Assembly (NCBI GenBank): GCA_949358305.1 | Contig: OX442319.1 | Location: 9,238,001 to 9,302,000 of the forward strand | Direction of reading: 5' to 3' | Length of the DNA stretch: 64,000 bases | DNA from: Strigamia acuminata | Lineage: Eukaryota > Arthropoda > Chilopoda > Geophilomorpha > Linotaeniidae | Shown: positions 33,560 through 45,491 of the stretch, piece after piece | Position numbering within the stretch: position 1 is the stretch's first letter | How the letters are laid out: each line of letters begins with the position of its first letter | Made by a program: the position numbers and the translations under genes | The notes under the pieces: generated by a model | Told to the model about the DNA's origin: nothing | Database searches by the model: none | The model's input: only the letters and a program-made list of their open reading frames with translations

Positions 33560-35320
33560 TCTTGTTTTCATAAAGAAAAAAAACCATTGTTTTTCATAAA
33601 GAAAAAAAACCATTGTTTTGCATAAAGAAAAAATACCATTGTTTTTCATAAAGAAAAAATACCATTGTTTTTCATAAAGAAAAAAAACCATTGTTTTCAT
33701 TTAGACAAAAAAAAACATTGTTTTTATTTACACAAAAAAAACAATTTAATATAAGAAAAACCATTGTTTCAATACAGGAAAAGCCATTGTTTCAGTATAG
33801 CAAAAATCATTGTTTCAGTGTAGCAAAAATCATTGTTTCAGTATAGCAAAAATCATTGTTTCAGTATAGGAAAATCCATTGTTTCAGTATAGGAAAAAAT
33901 ATCGTTAATATAGGAAAAGCCATTGTTTCAGTATAGCAAACCCATTGTTTCAGTATATCAAACCCATTGTTTCAGTATAGGAAAAAAATATTATTTTAAT
34001 GTAGGAAAAACCATTGTTTCAGTATAGGAAAAAAAATATTGCTTCAATGTAAGAAATACCATTGTTTCAGTGTAGCAAAAACCATTGTTTCAGTATATCA
34101 AAAATCATTGTTTCAGTATAGCAAACCCATTGTTTCAGTACAGCAAAAACCATTGTTTCAGTATAGGAAAAAAATATTATTTCAATGTAGGAAAAACCAT
34201 TGTTTCAGTGTAGGAAAAAAATGTTGCTTCAATGTATGAAATACCATTGTTTCAGTATAGCAAAAATCATTGTTTCAGTGTAGCAAAAATCATTGTTTCA
34301 GTATAGCAAAAATCATTGTTTCAGTATAGCAAAAATCATTGTTTCAGTATAGCAAAAATCATTGTTTCAGTATAGCAAAAATCATTGTTTCAGTATAGCA
34401 AAAATCATTGTTTCAGTATAGCAAAAATCATTGTTTCAGTATAGCAAAAATCATTGTTTCAGTATAGCAAAAATCATTGTTTCAGTATAGCAAAAATCAT
34501 TGTTTCAGTATAGCAAAAATCATTGTTTCAGTATAGGAAAATCCATTGTTTCAGTATAGGAAAAATCATTGTTTCAGTATAGCAAAAATCATTGTTTCAG
34601 TATAGCAAAAATCATTGTTTCAGTGTAGCAAAAATCATTGTTTCAGTATAGCAAAAATCATTGTTTCAGTATAGCAAAAATCATTGTTTCAGTATAGCAA
34701 AAATCATTGTTTCAGTATAGCAAAAATCATTGTTTCAGTATAGCAAAAATCATTGTTTCAGTATAGCAAAAATCATTGTTTCAGTATAGCAAAAATCATT
34801 GTTTCAGTATAGGAAAATCCATTGTTTCAGTATAGGAAAAATCATTGTTTCAGTATAGCAAAAATCATTGTTTCAGTATAGCAAAAATCATTGTTTCAGT
34901 ATAGCAAAAATCATTGTTTCAGTATAGGAAAATCCATTGTTTCAGTGTATAGCAAAAATCATTGTTTCAGTATAGCAAAAATCATTGTTTCAGTATAGCA
35001 AAAATCATTGTTTCAGTATAGCAAAAATCATTGTTTCAGTATAGCAAAAATCATTGTTTCAGTATAGGAAAATCCATTGTTTCAGTACGATAAAAAAATA
35101 TTGCTTCAATGTAGGAAATACCATTGTTTCAATGTAGGAAAAACCATTGCTTCAATGTAGGAAAAATCATTGCTTCAATGTAGGAAAAACCATTGTTTCA
35201 ATGAAGGAAAAACCCATTGTTTCAATGTAGGAAAAACCATTGCTTCAATGTAGGAAAAACCATTGTTTCAATGTATGAAAAACCATTGTTTCAATGTATG
35301 AAAAACCATTGTTTATTTGA
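33560..35320. repeat. Large 23-bp minisatellite
   Basis: More than 55 units, core ATTGTTTCAGTATAGCAAAA, highly uniform at 34,250-35,060. The left end (33,560-33,700) has a related form of about 26-30 bp built on CATAAAGAAAAAAAACCATT. Variant monomers with GGAAAATCC recur at whole multiples of 23 bp. Confidence 0.97.
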
Positions 35321-35329
35321 GCAAATTTG

Positions 35330-36000
35330 CAGCCCAAAACCAGCTTTTCAAAGCAACAAACAACGAATAACCCGTGCAGGTCGAAAGAAGAAACAAAAAG
35401 GGTTGGTTCGTTGGTTACGACCTAGTCAGCGCCAGCCGTTTAAAAACTAGACAGAGACAGGTTTGAGGTTTCCCACTTTCCCAAGATTTTCACGTCGGTC
35501 TCGCTCGCCTCGCTCTGCGCCGTGTATAGCGTCGAGACCCGCAATGACCCTCAAAGGTTTGATCTAAGCTTAACCCCATTGAATGTTGTTGTGCAAGATT
35601 GAGACGGGACGGAATAAGGTGCGGATTTTGATTTAAGGAATCGAAGGCCGCCGTCACAATGAGGCGTTGATGAAGTCTAAGGTGGCGTCGTCTACCTGTT
35701 TCCACGTCTGGTTGCGCTGTTTGGGGACAAAATAGAAAAGGGGGAAGCAAAGGAAGGAACCTCGTGGAACCCCAGACCAGTCCGTCATGAAACCGACGAC
35801 CGGCTTCACCTGTTCACCTCTGACCCCGGCGCGATTCAGCGCCGTTCGCAGCAACAACGAACGTCTCTGTGAACGGGAAAAAATTATTCGATGTGAAAAA
35901 AAGGTGACGCTCGCTTCAAAGGACATTCCTGCGCAGATTCCGGCAAGTGAATGAGTGGCGCTTAACGGTTTATTGTCAATGGAATTTGAGCAAGGTGAAA
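35330..36000. other. GC-richer island without a supported gene
   Basis: One E-box at 35807. The short open frames have no splice signals or recognisable motifs. Confidence 0.4.
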
Positions 36001-36239
36001 TTTGGAGGTGTTGGTTGGGCGCATTTTAGTTTGTGGCGTTTAGTTTTGCTTTTGTGGGATTGAGGGTTTTGTTTTGTTTTGTTTTTATGGATGAATACAC
36101 TTTGTGGATGTTGGATAGATGTTTTTTGAACGTTGCGGCGGGTGGAAGGGTGGAGGGTGGTGTAGAAACAAGATGACGGGTGTTCCGGTTTGACAAATTT
36201 TAATTTGGAAAAATAATGAATTTTTTGGTGAGAAAAAAA

Positions 36240-36770
36240 TGTAATTTTATTATGGGCAAAATTTATTTTCAGACCAAAAAAGCTGCATTATTAAGTGAAA
36301 TTCCATTTTTTGTACTATAAAAACGGCATTGTTTGATGCATTTTCTATTTCGAAACAAAAAGAGAGCATTAATGTAATGTAATTTTTTAAGATAGAAAAC
36401 TACAATAAGTGCAAATTTCATTTTTGGAATTGAAAAAAATGGATTTTTAGCTGCAAAATCTATTTTCAGACCAAAAAACTGCATTATTAGATGCAAAATC
36501 CATTTTTTGACCAAAAAAATTGCAGTTTTAGGTGCAAAATCCCTTTTCAGTCCAAAAGAAATACATTATTTCATGCAAACTGCTTTTTAGACCAAATAAA
36601 TGCACATTTACGTGCAAAAATGAATTTTTTTTATACAGAAAACTGCAATTTTATGTGCAAAATCCATCCCTAAACCAAAAACTTGACTATTAAATGCAAA
36701 ATTAATTTTCAAACCAACAAAACAACATTATTTACACCCACAACTCTATTTTTTAGATAGAAAACTGCAA
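36240..36770. repeat. Diverged array of roughly 35-40-bp units
   Basis: Repeats of the type CTGCATTATTAGATGCAAAA … TTTTCAGACCAAAAAA, much degraded. Confidence 0.75.
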
Positions 36771-37726
36771 TTTCCTATCCAAAACCCATCAAAAACCCCA
36801 AAAAACTCCACACACACAAAACCGCAATTCAAACCATTTAATCCAAAAAAAAAACCCAAAAAAACCCAAAAAAATCTTTTAATTCCAATTCCAATTCCAA
36901 TTCCACCGTCTCCACCGTCCCCCTTTTAAATATTTCCCTAACCACAAAACGAAATGAAATGATGGCACAGCCTTTAGCAGTGAGCAAAAAAAATAAACTG
37001 GGACGTTTAGCGCGTGTAAAAAGTTGCGAGACTTCCTCCTTTCTCATCTCCCCGTCTCTCTCTTCGCAGCACCTGTCGCCAGTTCTCTTTCTAATTACGC
37101 CTTCACTCACAAACTGCCTTAATTCTTTCTTTCTCCCTACCCATCATCTCATCTGATGCGCCAAGGTCAAATTCGAAGGTCCCTAGAAGCCAAACTCTTT
37201 GGGTTTTCGAGTAAACCTTTAATGACCACTTGTTAGAAGATCCCCGAAAGATATTTTTTCGTTTCTTTCTTTTGATGAACTCCAGGGAGGAACAGATGTG
37301 TGCATTTTTGGCTTATGGCGGAAGTCAATGTCCCTTTAGGTTGATTTAAAGGTCCGAGATGTGCACGTGGCTAATGTTTAACGCCAGGTTGCGCGCAAAT
37401 TGCAGCTAGTGTTTTGTCACGGCTTGATCCAAGGTGGGCGATACACAAGATTGAGCGCGGTTCAAACATGTTGGAAATTAACTAGGGGGGGTGAAGCGTC
37501 ATCAGTTTTCGTTGGGATTAACTATTTTGAGATATGAAATTTAAATTTTTGACGATTTTTTTTTGGATGTTAGTAAAATTGTGTAAGGAAAATGAAGAAA
37601 TAATTTAGTTTGTTAGTATTTAGAATTGATTTTTTTTATTTTAACTGGATTGTTACAAAATTGTAACTGTTTTGCCATTATTTTTCTTGTAAAAATATAG
37701 TTCTTAAAAAAAAAACATTAAAAACA

Positions 37727-38310
37727 TTATTTCGCTTCTAAAAAGCATTGTTTTGCTTCTAAAATGACGAAAATGTATTGTTTCGCTTCTAAAATGACTA
37801 CACGGTGCATTGTTTTGCTGCTAAAATAACTAGAGAACATTGTTTTGCTGCTAAAATAACTAGAGAACATTGTTTTGCTTCTAAAATGACTATAATGCAT
37901 TGTTTTATTTTTAAAATGACTAAAATGAATTATTTTGGTTCTAAAATGACTAAAATGAATTATTTTGGTTCTAAAATAACTAAAAAGCATAGATGCAAAT
38001 TTTAAGAAGCATTAGTTTGCTTCTAAAATGCATTATTCTGCGTTGAAAATGTCTAAAATGCATTGCTTTCCATCTAAAACGCATGGTTTTGCTTCTAAAA
38101 TGAATAAAATAGCATCGTTTTGTTTTTAAAATTACTAAAATAGCATTGTTTTGCTTCTAAAATGACTAAAATAGCATTGTTTTGCTTCTAAAATGACCAA
38201 AATAGCATTGTTTTGCTTCTAAAATGACTAAAATAGCATTGTTTTGCTTCTAAAGTGACTAAAACAGCATTGTTTTGCTTCTAAAGTGACCAAAAAACCA
38301 TTTTTTGCCT
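37727..38310. repeat. 31-bp tandem array
   Basis: About 17 units, core GCATTGTTTTGCTTCTAAAA, cleanest at 38,110-38,290. Confidence 0.93.
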
Positions 38311-38499
38311 CTAAAATAAACACAAAACCAACCAACCCTTCCAAACCAAATTACAAAATCTACCAATTATCAAAACCAAAAAATGCAAACAAAAAGCCAA
38401 ACCAACAAAAAAATACGTAAATTTCCAAATTGAAGATCCCAACCACATTTTTTTGTCACCCTCCATTTTTATTTCATTTTTTCTCTAATCAAACTGTGC

Positions 38500-38700
38500 C
38501 TACAGGCCCAATTCCAACAGGTGCAGCAGGTGAAAAATTTCCACCTGAAGAAGCGAATCGTGTCGAGGCGGCCACGCGCTGCCCCGGGACCGGAAACACG
38601 CTTTGCCGACCGCGTCACCTGAACATGTGCCGCGCAAAGGAGACTCGCTCCTGCTCGCTAAATGCACCTCCAATTAATTTCCGTTGCCTTCCTAATCACC
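38500..38700. promoter_or_regulatory. Candidate enhancer core with four clustered E-boxes
   Basis: CAGGTG at 38518 and 38527 and CACCTG at 38542 and 38616 fall within 104 bp, in a GC-rich island in otherwise AT-rich DNA. The middle pair form an almost perfect dyad. E-boxes of this type bind Snail-family repressors and proneural bHLH factors. It lies 7 kb upstream of the Snail-family gene, its likeliest target. Confidence 0.4.
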
Positions 38701-39232
38701 CTTTTCTCCATCTCTCCCCCCCTTACCTTAAATTTGTCACCCCAGCCCCTAATTGGCGCTCATTCCTGCACTTTTATCGCTTTAAAATATTTTTTTAACC
38801 TATGAAACATCGTTTTTATATGTAAAATAACACATTTCGACGTCTATAATGCGATAGAATTAATTTTGGTGTGCTTTTAGGACTACCGTAGTGTTTGTTT
38901 GATGGCTCATTGAGACTACCGTAGTTTAAAGATGGAGATTTCCGATTGTTATATTTTTATATAAATTTGGGTGAAATATTAATGTTGGGGAGGGTTTCAC
39001 CTTCACACCATTGAGGGAAAAAAGGCGCACTCTTTTGTCGGTGGCATCTAGAAATTCCAGTTGCCATTTTTTCCCTCCAAAAAGAACCTGATGATATAAC
39101 CAGTTTGTGATTTGGTGACATAAGGAAAACTTGTAGATTGTTTCTCGTTCTTATAACCAATCCTATACTGGTTTTTATCACGTTTCTTATACATAAGGGT
39201 AAAAAGAAATCACAATTGCAATGTGCAGGGCC

Positions 39233-39740
39233 ACCCTAAAATAGTTATACAATATAAAAACAGCTAAAATAACACGTAATTCGTGGGAAAAATGAATTAA
39301 AAGAGTTAAATAAAACGAAATTCAAACCGAAATCAAATCAAAATTTTTACGCCTTATGACGTCACAAATCGCCAAAATACAAAAATCAACAAAATCTATT
39401 CGCAAACACTCCAATACATATACTATATAAAAACAGCTAAAATAACACGTAATTCGTGGGGAAAATGAAATTAAAAGAGTTAAATAAAACGAAATTCAAA
39501 CCGAAATTACATAAAATCAAATTTTTACGCCTTGTGACGTCACAAATCGCCAAAATACAAAAATCAATAAAATCTATTCGCAAACACTCCAATACATATA
39601 CAATATAAAAACAGCTAAAATAACACGTAATTCGTGAGAAAAAAGAAATTAAAAGAGTTAAATAAAACGAAATTCAAACCAAAATTACATTAAATCAAAT
39701 TTTTACGCCTTGTGACGTCACAAATCGTCAAAATCGCGCC
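39233..39740. repeat. 178-bp tandem repeat, three copies
   Basis: Three copies of a satellite-like unit, the last truncated. Each contains TGACGTCA, at 39357, 39535 and 39713, exactly 178 bp apart. The copies also share CAGCTAAAATAACACGTAAT. Confidence 0.95.
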
Positions 39741-40629
39741 CGCTTTAAACAAAACATGCAAAAATCTACTCGCAAACGATCCCATTTGATCAAAACGACC
39801 ATTTTAAAACCATTTTCTATTAAAAATCCCTTTAATTCTCCCTTATTCATTCATATTCCACATGCTACACTTGTATACCATACCGTTTCTAATCCACTTG
39901 AAAAAGCCCTAATTATTCTCCTCCTTTTATCATCTCATCTCTTTCATGCCTTACCTTTGCAGCTGCTCCATATACACTTTTCCCCTCCTTTACAATTACT
40001 CCTTTAGACACTTGGCTCTTCTCCTTTAAATCATCCTTTCACCTGATAGCATTCAAACAACTTCCACTTTCAAAATAGAACCATTTTTCTCTCTTTTCAT
40101 TTTTTTTAAACATATGCACGTGACTTATTTGCGTAATTCGGATGTTGCTGACCCGCATGCTCAGTTTGGATTTAATTTTTTTTTCTATTTTTTTTTTATT
40201 TCCAAGCGTCGTAACTCTTGGATTAAAAGGGGGAGTGAAAAAAAAAGGTGAATTTCAGATTCAATTGAATCTTTCGGCCATTTTTTTGTCACTTATCCGA
40301 AGTTACGACTCGGAATTACAGTCGTGTATCGACAGGTGTCGCTTTTACGTCCATAAAGCGCATAAAGTCCGCTAAGACGACAGAAATCGGTGCGAAAACG
40401 CCATTTTTCAGTCACAATAAGCGGATTCGTAATTCCGCACGATTTATTACACACAAATATTAAATTCACTCATCTCCATACGACTCCCTGCAACACGCAT
40501 TGGCGGCCATCTTAGATAAGATAAAAATTGGAAATCATATCTCAAATAATTAGATTAGATAGAATCAAATACAAGCACACTTCCATCTGTTTATCTGAAT
40601 GATTATCTATGGCGATTGGACCAAATAAC

Positions 40630-40870
40630 AATACACGATTGGTCCAAACAGGCTTCCATCTGTCCACAGAATCGAACATTACTTGAAAAATTCACAATCC
40701 AAGCACAATGGACCATAAACAGACCTCAATATGGGTCCATCTGTACACAAAACGCACCAATCAACAATCGACAATCAACAATCCCGGCACAAATCGTCCA
40801 AATAAGCTTCCATCTGTTTGTACAGTTGGGAAATGCACAATACGAATGGTCCAAACAGGCTTCCGTTTGT
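40630..40870. repeat. Dispersed direct repeats of GGTCCAAACAGGCTTCC
   Basis: Related copies at about 40639, 40708, 40794 and 40847 are followed by variants of ATCTGT and TACA. Spacing is irregular (51-86 bp). Confidence 0.6.
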
Positions 40871-41099
40871 TTACAAACGGAATATTACTGGTGTGAAGTG
40901 ATTTGATCGATTTAGTCACGATTTTGTCACCAAAAATACCGAATAAAGTGATTTTCAAGCGATTTTAATCGATCTAACCAACTGATGAACCGATTTTGAT
41001 CAATTTTTGATCGAAACAGTGCAGGGAAAGCAACATTTCGCCGTGTTATTGCACTAACACGGGAAATATGGACGCATCTAGGCCTAACTATGTACAATG

Positions 41100-41480
41100 G
41101 GTGCAAAATATGCATGCATTAGTAACCCCACACCCTCACCTGTCCCATTCTCAACCATTCAATCGTTGTCAGCATTTGTGCGCATGCGCACGCGTTTCGT
41201 TTTGAAACCACCACATCCTCCACTCCCCCCACGCGTCCGCGGCACGTGCTCAGCGTTCGACCTCGCGTGACTTCACTAAATCAGCGCTGCTCACAAAAGA
41301 CGGCGTCTGATCACGTGAGGGAGGGGGTCGCGATGACGTCGGGGGAGGATGAAAAGACTGAAGAAGGGGTGGCTCGCGTCTCAACATCTGCTCCAACGGT
41401 CCGTTGGCTCGGCGTCCATAAGAATAGTTTTTCAAGAGCGACACTCCTTAACGTTTCCCTAACCTCATTTCCAAAGATAA
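41100..41480. other. GC-rich island
   Basis: E-box at 41137, CACGTG-type and CG-rich segments, no supported gene. Confidence 0.35.
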
Positions 41481-42019
41481 AACGCGTTTTAAAGGTGTTT
41501 AGAAGTCGTCTTAACGTTCCGAAAGCGTTTAAATGTCGTTTTAGGTGTTTTAAAAGTGTTTGGGTGTCGTTTTAAGTGTTTTAAAAGTGTTTAGATGTCG
41601 TTTTAAGGGTTTTAAAAGTGTTGAGGTGTCGTTTTGTGCGTTTTGGAAGCGTTTGAATGGCGTTTGAAGTGTTTTATGATGTTCTAATATTTGTTAAAGT
41701 TTGTTTAAAATGATTGATTTAATTTTTTTGATATTGGGTGATAATTTATATTGATAATTTTTGTTTGAATAAAATTAGATTAAGTTAGTAGTCACTTAGA
41801 CAGGTGTGCTAACTCCATTTTATTATCACCTGCATTCCCGGTTCCTGTCACTCGTTAACCGGTTTGCATTCAGAGGAAAAAATATATATAAAAATATATA
41901 TTTTTTATCCGTGTTGGATGTAGGGAAATGTTTTCACACTTGTGTTTTTTAACCACAAGTGAATTTTTATCATTATAATAATTATTTTATTTTATTTTTA
42001 AATATCAGAAAGTTACAGG

Positions 42020-42550
42020 TATATTTTACTTGTTCTAAGTGTATTTTACGTGTATTTTACTTGTGTTTTACTTGTGTTTAGTGTATTTTACTCGTTTTAT
42101 GTGTATTTTACGTGTATTTTACTCGTTTTATGTGTATTTTACGTGTATTTTACTTATGTTTAGTGTATTTTACTCGTTTTGTGTGTATTTTACGTGTATT
42201 TTACTTATGTTTAGTGTATTTTACTCGTTTTATGTGTATTTTACTCGTTTTAAGTGAATATTTTATTTGTTTTTAGTGTATTTTACTCGTTTTATATGTA
42301 TTTTACTCGTTTTAAGTGAATATTTTATTTGTTTTTAGTGTATTTTACTCGTTTTAAGTGAATATTTTATTTGTTTTTAGTGTATTTTACTCGTTTTAAG
42401 TATAGTTTACTCGTTTTAAGTATAGTTTACTCGTTTTAAGTATAGTTTACTCGTTTTAAGTGAATATTACTCGTTTCAAGTGAATATTTTACTCGTTTTA
42501 AGTGAATATTTTACTCGTTTTAAGTGAACATTTGAATTGTTTTAAGTGTT
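42020..42550. repeat. Tandem array of about 15 and 30 bp
   Basis: Units built on GTATTTTACTCGTTTTAAGT with alternating variants. Confidence 0.88.
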
Positions 42551-42759
42551 TTTCATTTGTTTTTATCTGTAGTGTATTTTTATTTCATTCTCCAATAATA
42601 ATTACTATTTTTATTTATTATTATTATTATTTTTCTGCTCATAGATTATGAAAAAGTGACAACAATGTGCATCCATCCATTATTCAGCATCAACTATCAC
42701 ATTGTTGATCCGCTTAATCAATTGACATGAAATTAAATCGGAGCCCACTATTTGTGTTT

Positions 42760-43260
42760 TCATTCTTTTTATGCACGTGGGAACTGTAAAAGAGGGTCTG
42801 ATCCCACAACCGTCGTTCCGCCACCTGCTGAGGGTGTCTCGAATGACAGCAGACGCGCGCCGCTGAAACGTTCGCCACCCCCGTCCTCCTTGATCGAGCA
42901 TTCATGAATTTTTCCCACGCGCACAAACGTTTCTCTCGACGAGTTTGCGCAAACTTTTCGTGCAAATTTCGCGTTTTTTTATTTTTATTTTTTTTATTTT
43001 TATTAATAAATGGTTTTGAATATTGTTGCAGTTTTTGGGTTTTTTGTTAATATGCATTTTTGAAAATTTAATCGTCACCTGGTGAACAAACTAGTCCCCC
43101 TTTTTGTGTTTACGGACGAGGGGTGCGGCTCACCTGCTCGCGGGGGTTCGCGACCCTCCCTCTCCCACGAAAGCGGAAGCCTGTGATTGCAGCGTGTGGT
43201 CCGGCACAAGTCAGCGTTTAAATCAGCACGCGTTTAAATAAATGTTTTCCAACGTCTTGG
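42760..43260. other. GC-rich island with three E-boxes
   Basis: CACCTG at 42822, 43076 and 43131. The one at 43076 is the centre of the perfect dyad TCACCTGGTGA. No gene is supported. Confidence 0.35.
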
Positions 43261-43479
43261 TGTTTGGTTTTTACTTCTTCATTTGTCTCTCGTGACGGGA
43301 AATTGGTGAGAAATGATTGGACAAGTTCCAAAATGTCTTTCTTATTTAGATTTTTGTATTTATTAATTAAATTAATAGATTAAAATTAATAAATTAAAAT
43401 AAATAAATAAAATAATGGATAATGTAAAATTATAGATAAATTAAACAATTTTAAATCAACAATTATGCGTCAATGAAGC

Positions 43480-44090
43480 AATATTGAAGCAACAATGATT
43501 GAAAAATAAAACAAAAATGAAACAACAATGAAACAACAATAATTTAAAAATGAAACAAAAATGAAACAACAATGAAACAACAATAATTTAAAAATGAAAC
43601 AAAAATGAAACAACAATGAAACAACAATAATTTAAAAATGAAACAAAAATGAAACAACAATGATTCAAAAATGAAACAAAAATGATTCAAAAACGAAACA
43701 ACAATGATTTAAAAATGAAACAAAAATGAAACAACAATGAAACAACAATGATTTAAAAATGAAACAAAAATGAAACAACAATGATTGAAAAATGAAACAA
43801 AAATGATTCAAAAATAAAACAATAATGTTTCAAAAATAAAACAACAATGATTCAAAAATAAAACAATAATGGTGGAAAAATACAAAACAACAATGATTCA
43901 AAAATAAAACAATAATGATGGAAAAATACAAAACAACAATGATTCAAAAATAAAACAATAATGATGGAGAAATACAAAACAACAATGATTCAAAAATAAA
44001 ACAATACTGATGGAAAAATACAAAACAACAATTATCCAAAAGTATAAAACAAGAAATGAAACCCAACAAAAGTAAACAATGCTGATGTAG
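43480..44090. repeat. Array of AAAATGAAACAACAATGA-type units
   Basis: Composite units of roughly 30-33 bp (AAAATGAAACAAAAATGA plus ACAACAATGATTC). Open frames on the minus strand are repeat translations. Confidence 0.9.
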
Positions 44091-44559
44091 AAACAAAACT
44101 TCAACAAAACAATAATACTGATGTAGAAATAAAATTGCAAGAAAACAATACAACCAAAAACCAGACAACATAATTGTACATACCAACAAAACATCACCAA
44201 AAAAACAATAGAAAACAAAATCAAAACAGCCAATAATTCTTTTTCTTGCAGACCTACCACCACATGTAAAACAAACCATTCTCATCATCACTCAGCACAG
44301 CTTTTATGTCTTTTACAAACGACATACGGAGACTCCGGTCAATCAAAAAATCCCAAGATGAGACGACCTCAAAAGATCTCATTAAAAGAAATACATCCCA
44401 CAACCATTTTCCATCTCCACAGAAATCAAACCAACTTTATCTTATCTTATTATTTCTGCTAACCCAGTGCACTGCTTGTCTTGTCTCACTCTTATCAACA
44501 CAAACAAGTTCCATTGACCACTTTTCCCACTGACCACAGACTCAATGTTCAATGTTCAC

Positions 44560-45491
44560 ATCAGCACTCTCAAGATAATCAGGTGTGCAACAATCTCTTC
44601 CCAAAAACACCCAAAAAGACAATTTTCCTTTTCAATTTTCACCAAAACGTCTGAAAAATTCTTCTTTTTCTCGTTGTGGGGTTTTCTAGTGCCACTGAAC
44701 TCGGGTGGGGTAGATTTGAGGGTACCATGACCTTAAAGCAGCACCTGCCGTCTGAGCTGCATCTTCACTGGACGCAAGTTGGCCGCGGGACACGGCTCAA
44801 CAGGTGGACGAGGCGCACGCGTCCAAAGCCATTTCAAAGCATCTCTCAATGTCAAGGTGAAGCAAATAATTGAGACCTTTTTTGCACCCAACCAATCATC
44901 AAAATTCCATTTCAAACCCCGAAAAAAAATAAAATAAAATAAATAAAAAATATTTTTCACTTTATAAAAATAAAATAAATTGCGAAAACAATCCGTCTTT
45001 CTTTTTCCCACGTCCTGTTGACGTTTCGCAACAATCTGTGTGCGCAACCGTTATCGCTGTCTCTTGTTTGGCCGGACTTTGGTCACTAGGTCAAATATTG
45101 GTCACTAATTTGTCGGAACTTGACCATTTGGACGGAGAAAAATGTCGGCGGGGGATTTGAGTCGATGTCTAATTAATGAAATTGACCACTAATGACGTCA
45201 GAGAAAGGTGATGAGGCGTGAGCAATGATGGAGATGAAGGGGGGCCTTTGAGTTGCACCTGCTGTCTATTTGCCAGAGGGTAGGGAGGTGACGTAAGGTA
45301 GGGGTGAGGTGGGGGTTGTTTGGGAGGTTGCGGGATTGGTGGTTGCTGGGCGACGGGGTTGGGAAGCGGGCGGCTGTGATTGGTTGGTTCGCACGTGCAA
45401 TTGAAGGCACCTGATGCGAGTCTCACTGAGCTTTTAAGCACCGGTATGTGACGGATTCATCACAGCCACCGAGGATTGGGCTAGAGTGAAC
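44560..45491 (+). promoter_or_regulatory. Promoter-proximal region of the Snail-family gene
   Basis: Five E-boxes (44580, 44742, 44801, 45256, 45408) lie within 0.9 kb of the start codon, together with TGACGTCA near 45193. A possible initiator, TCACT, lies about 65 bp upstream of the ATG. The E-boxes would suit autoregulation or bHLH input. Confidence 0.45.

Noticed and set aside
33755-35320. CRISPR-like array, because of many 23-bp units.
   Set aside because: There are no unique spacers, the units are head to tail, and the genome is eukaryotic. The same holds for all other arrays.
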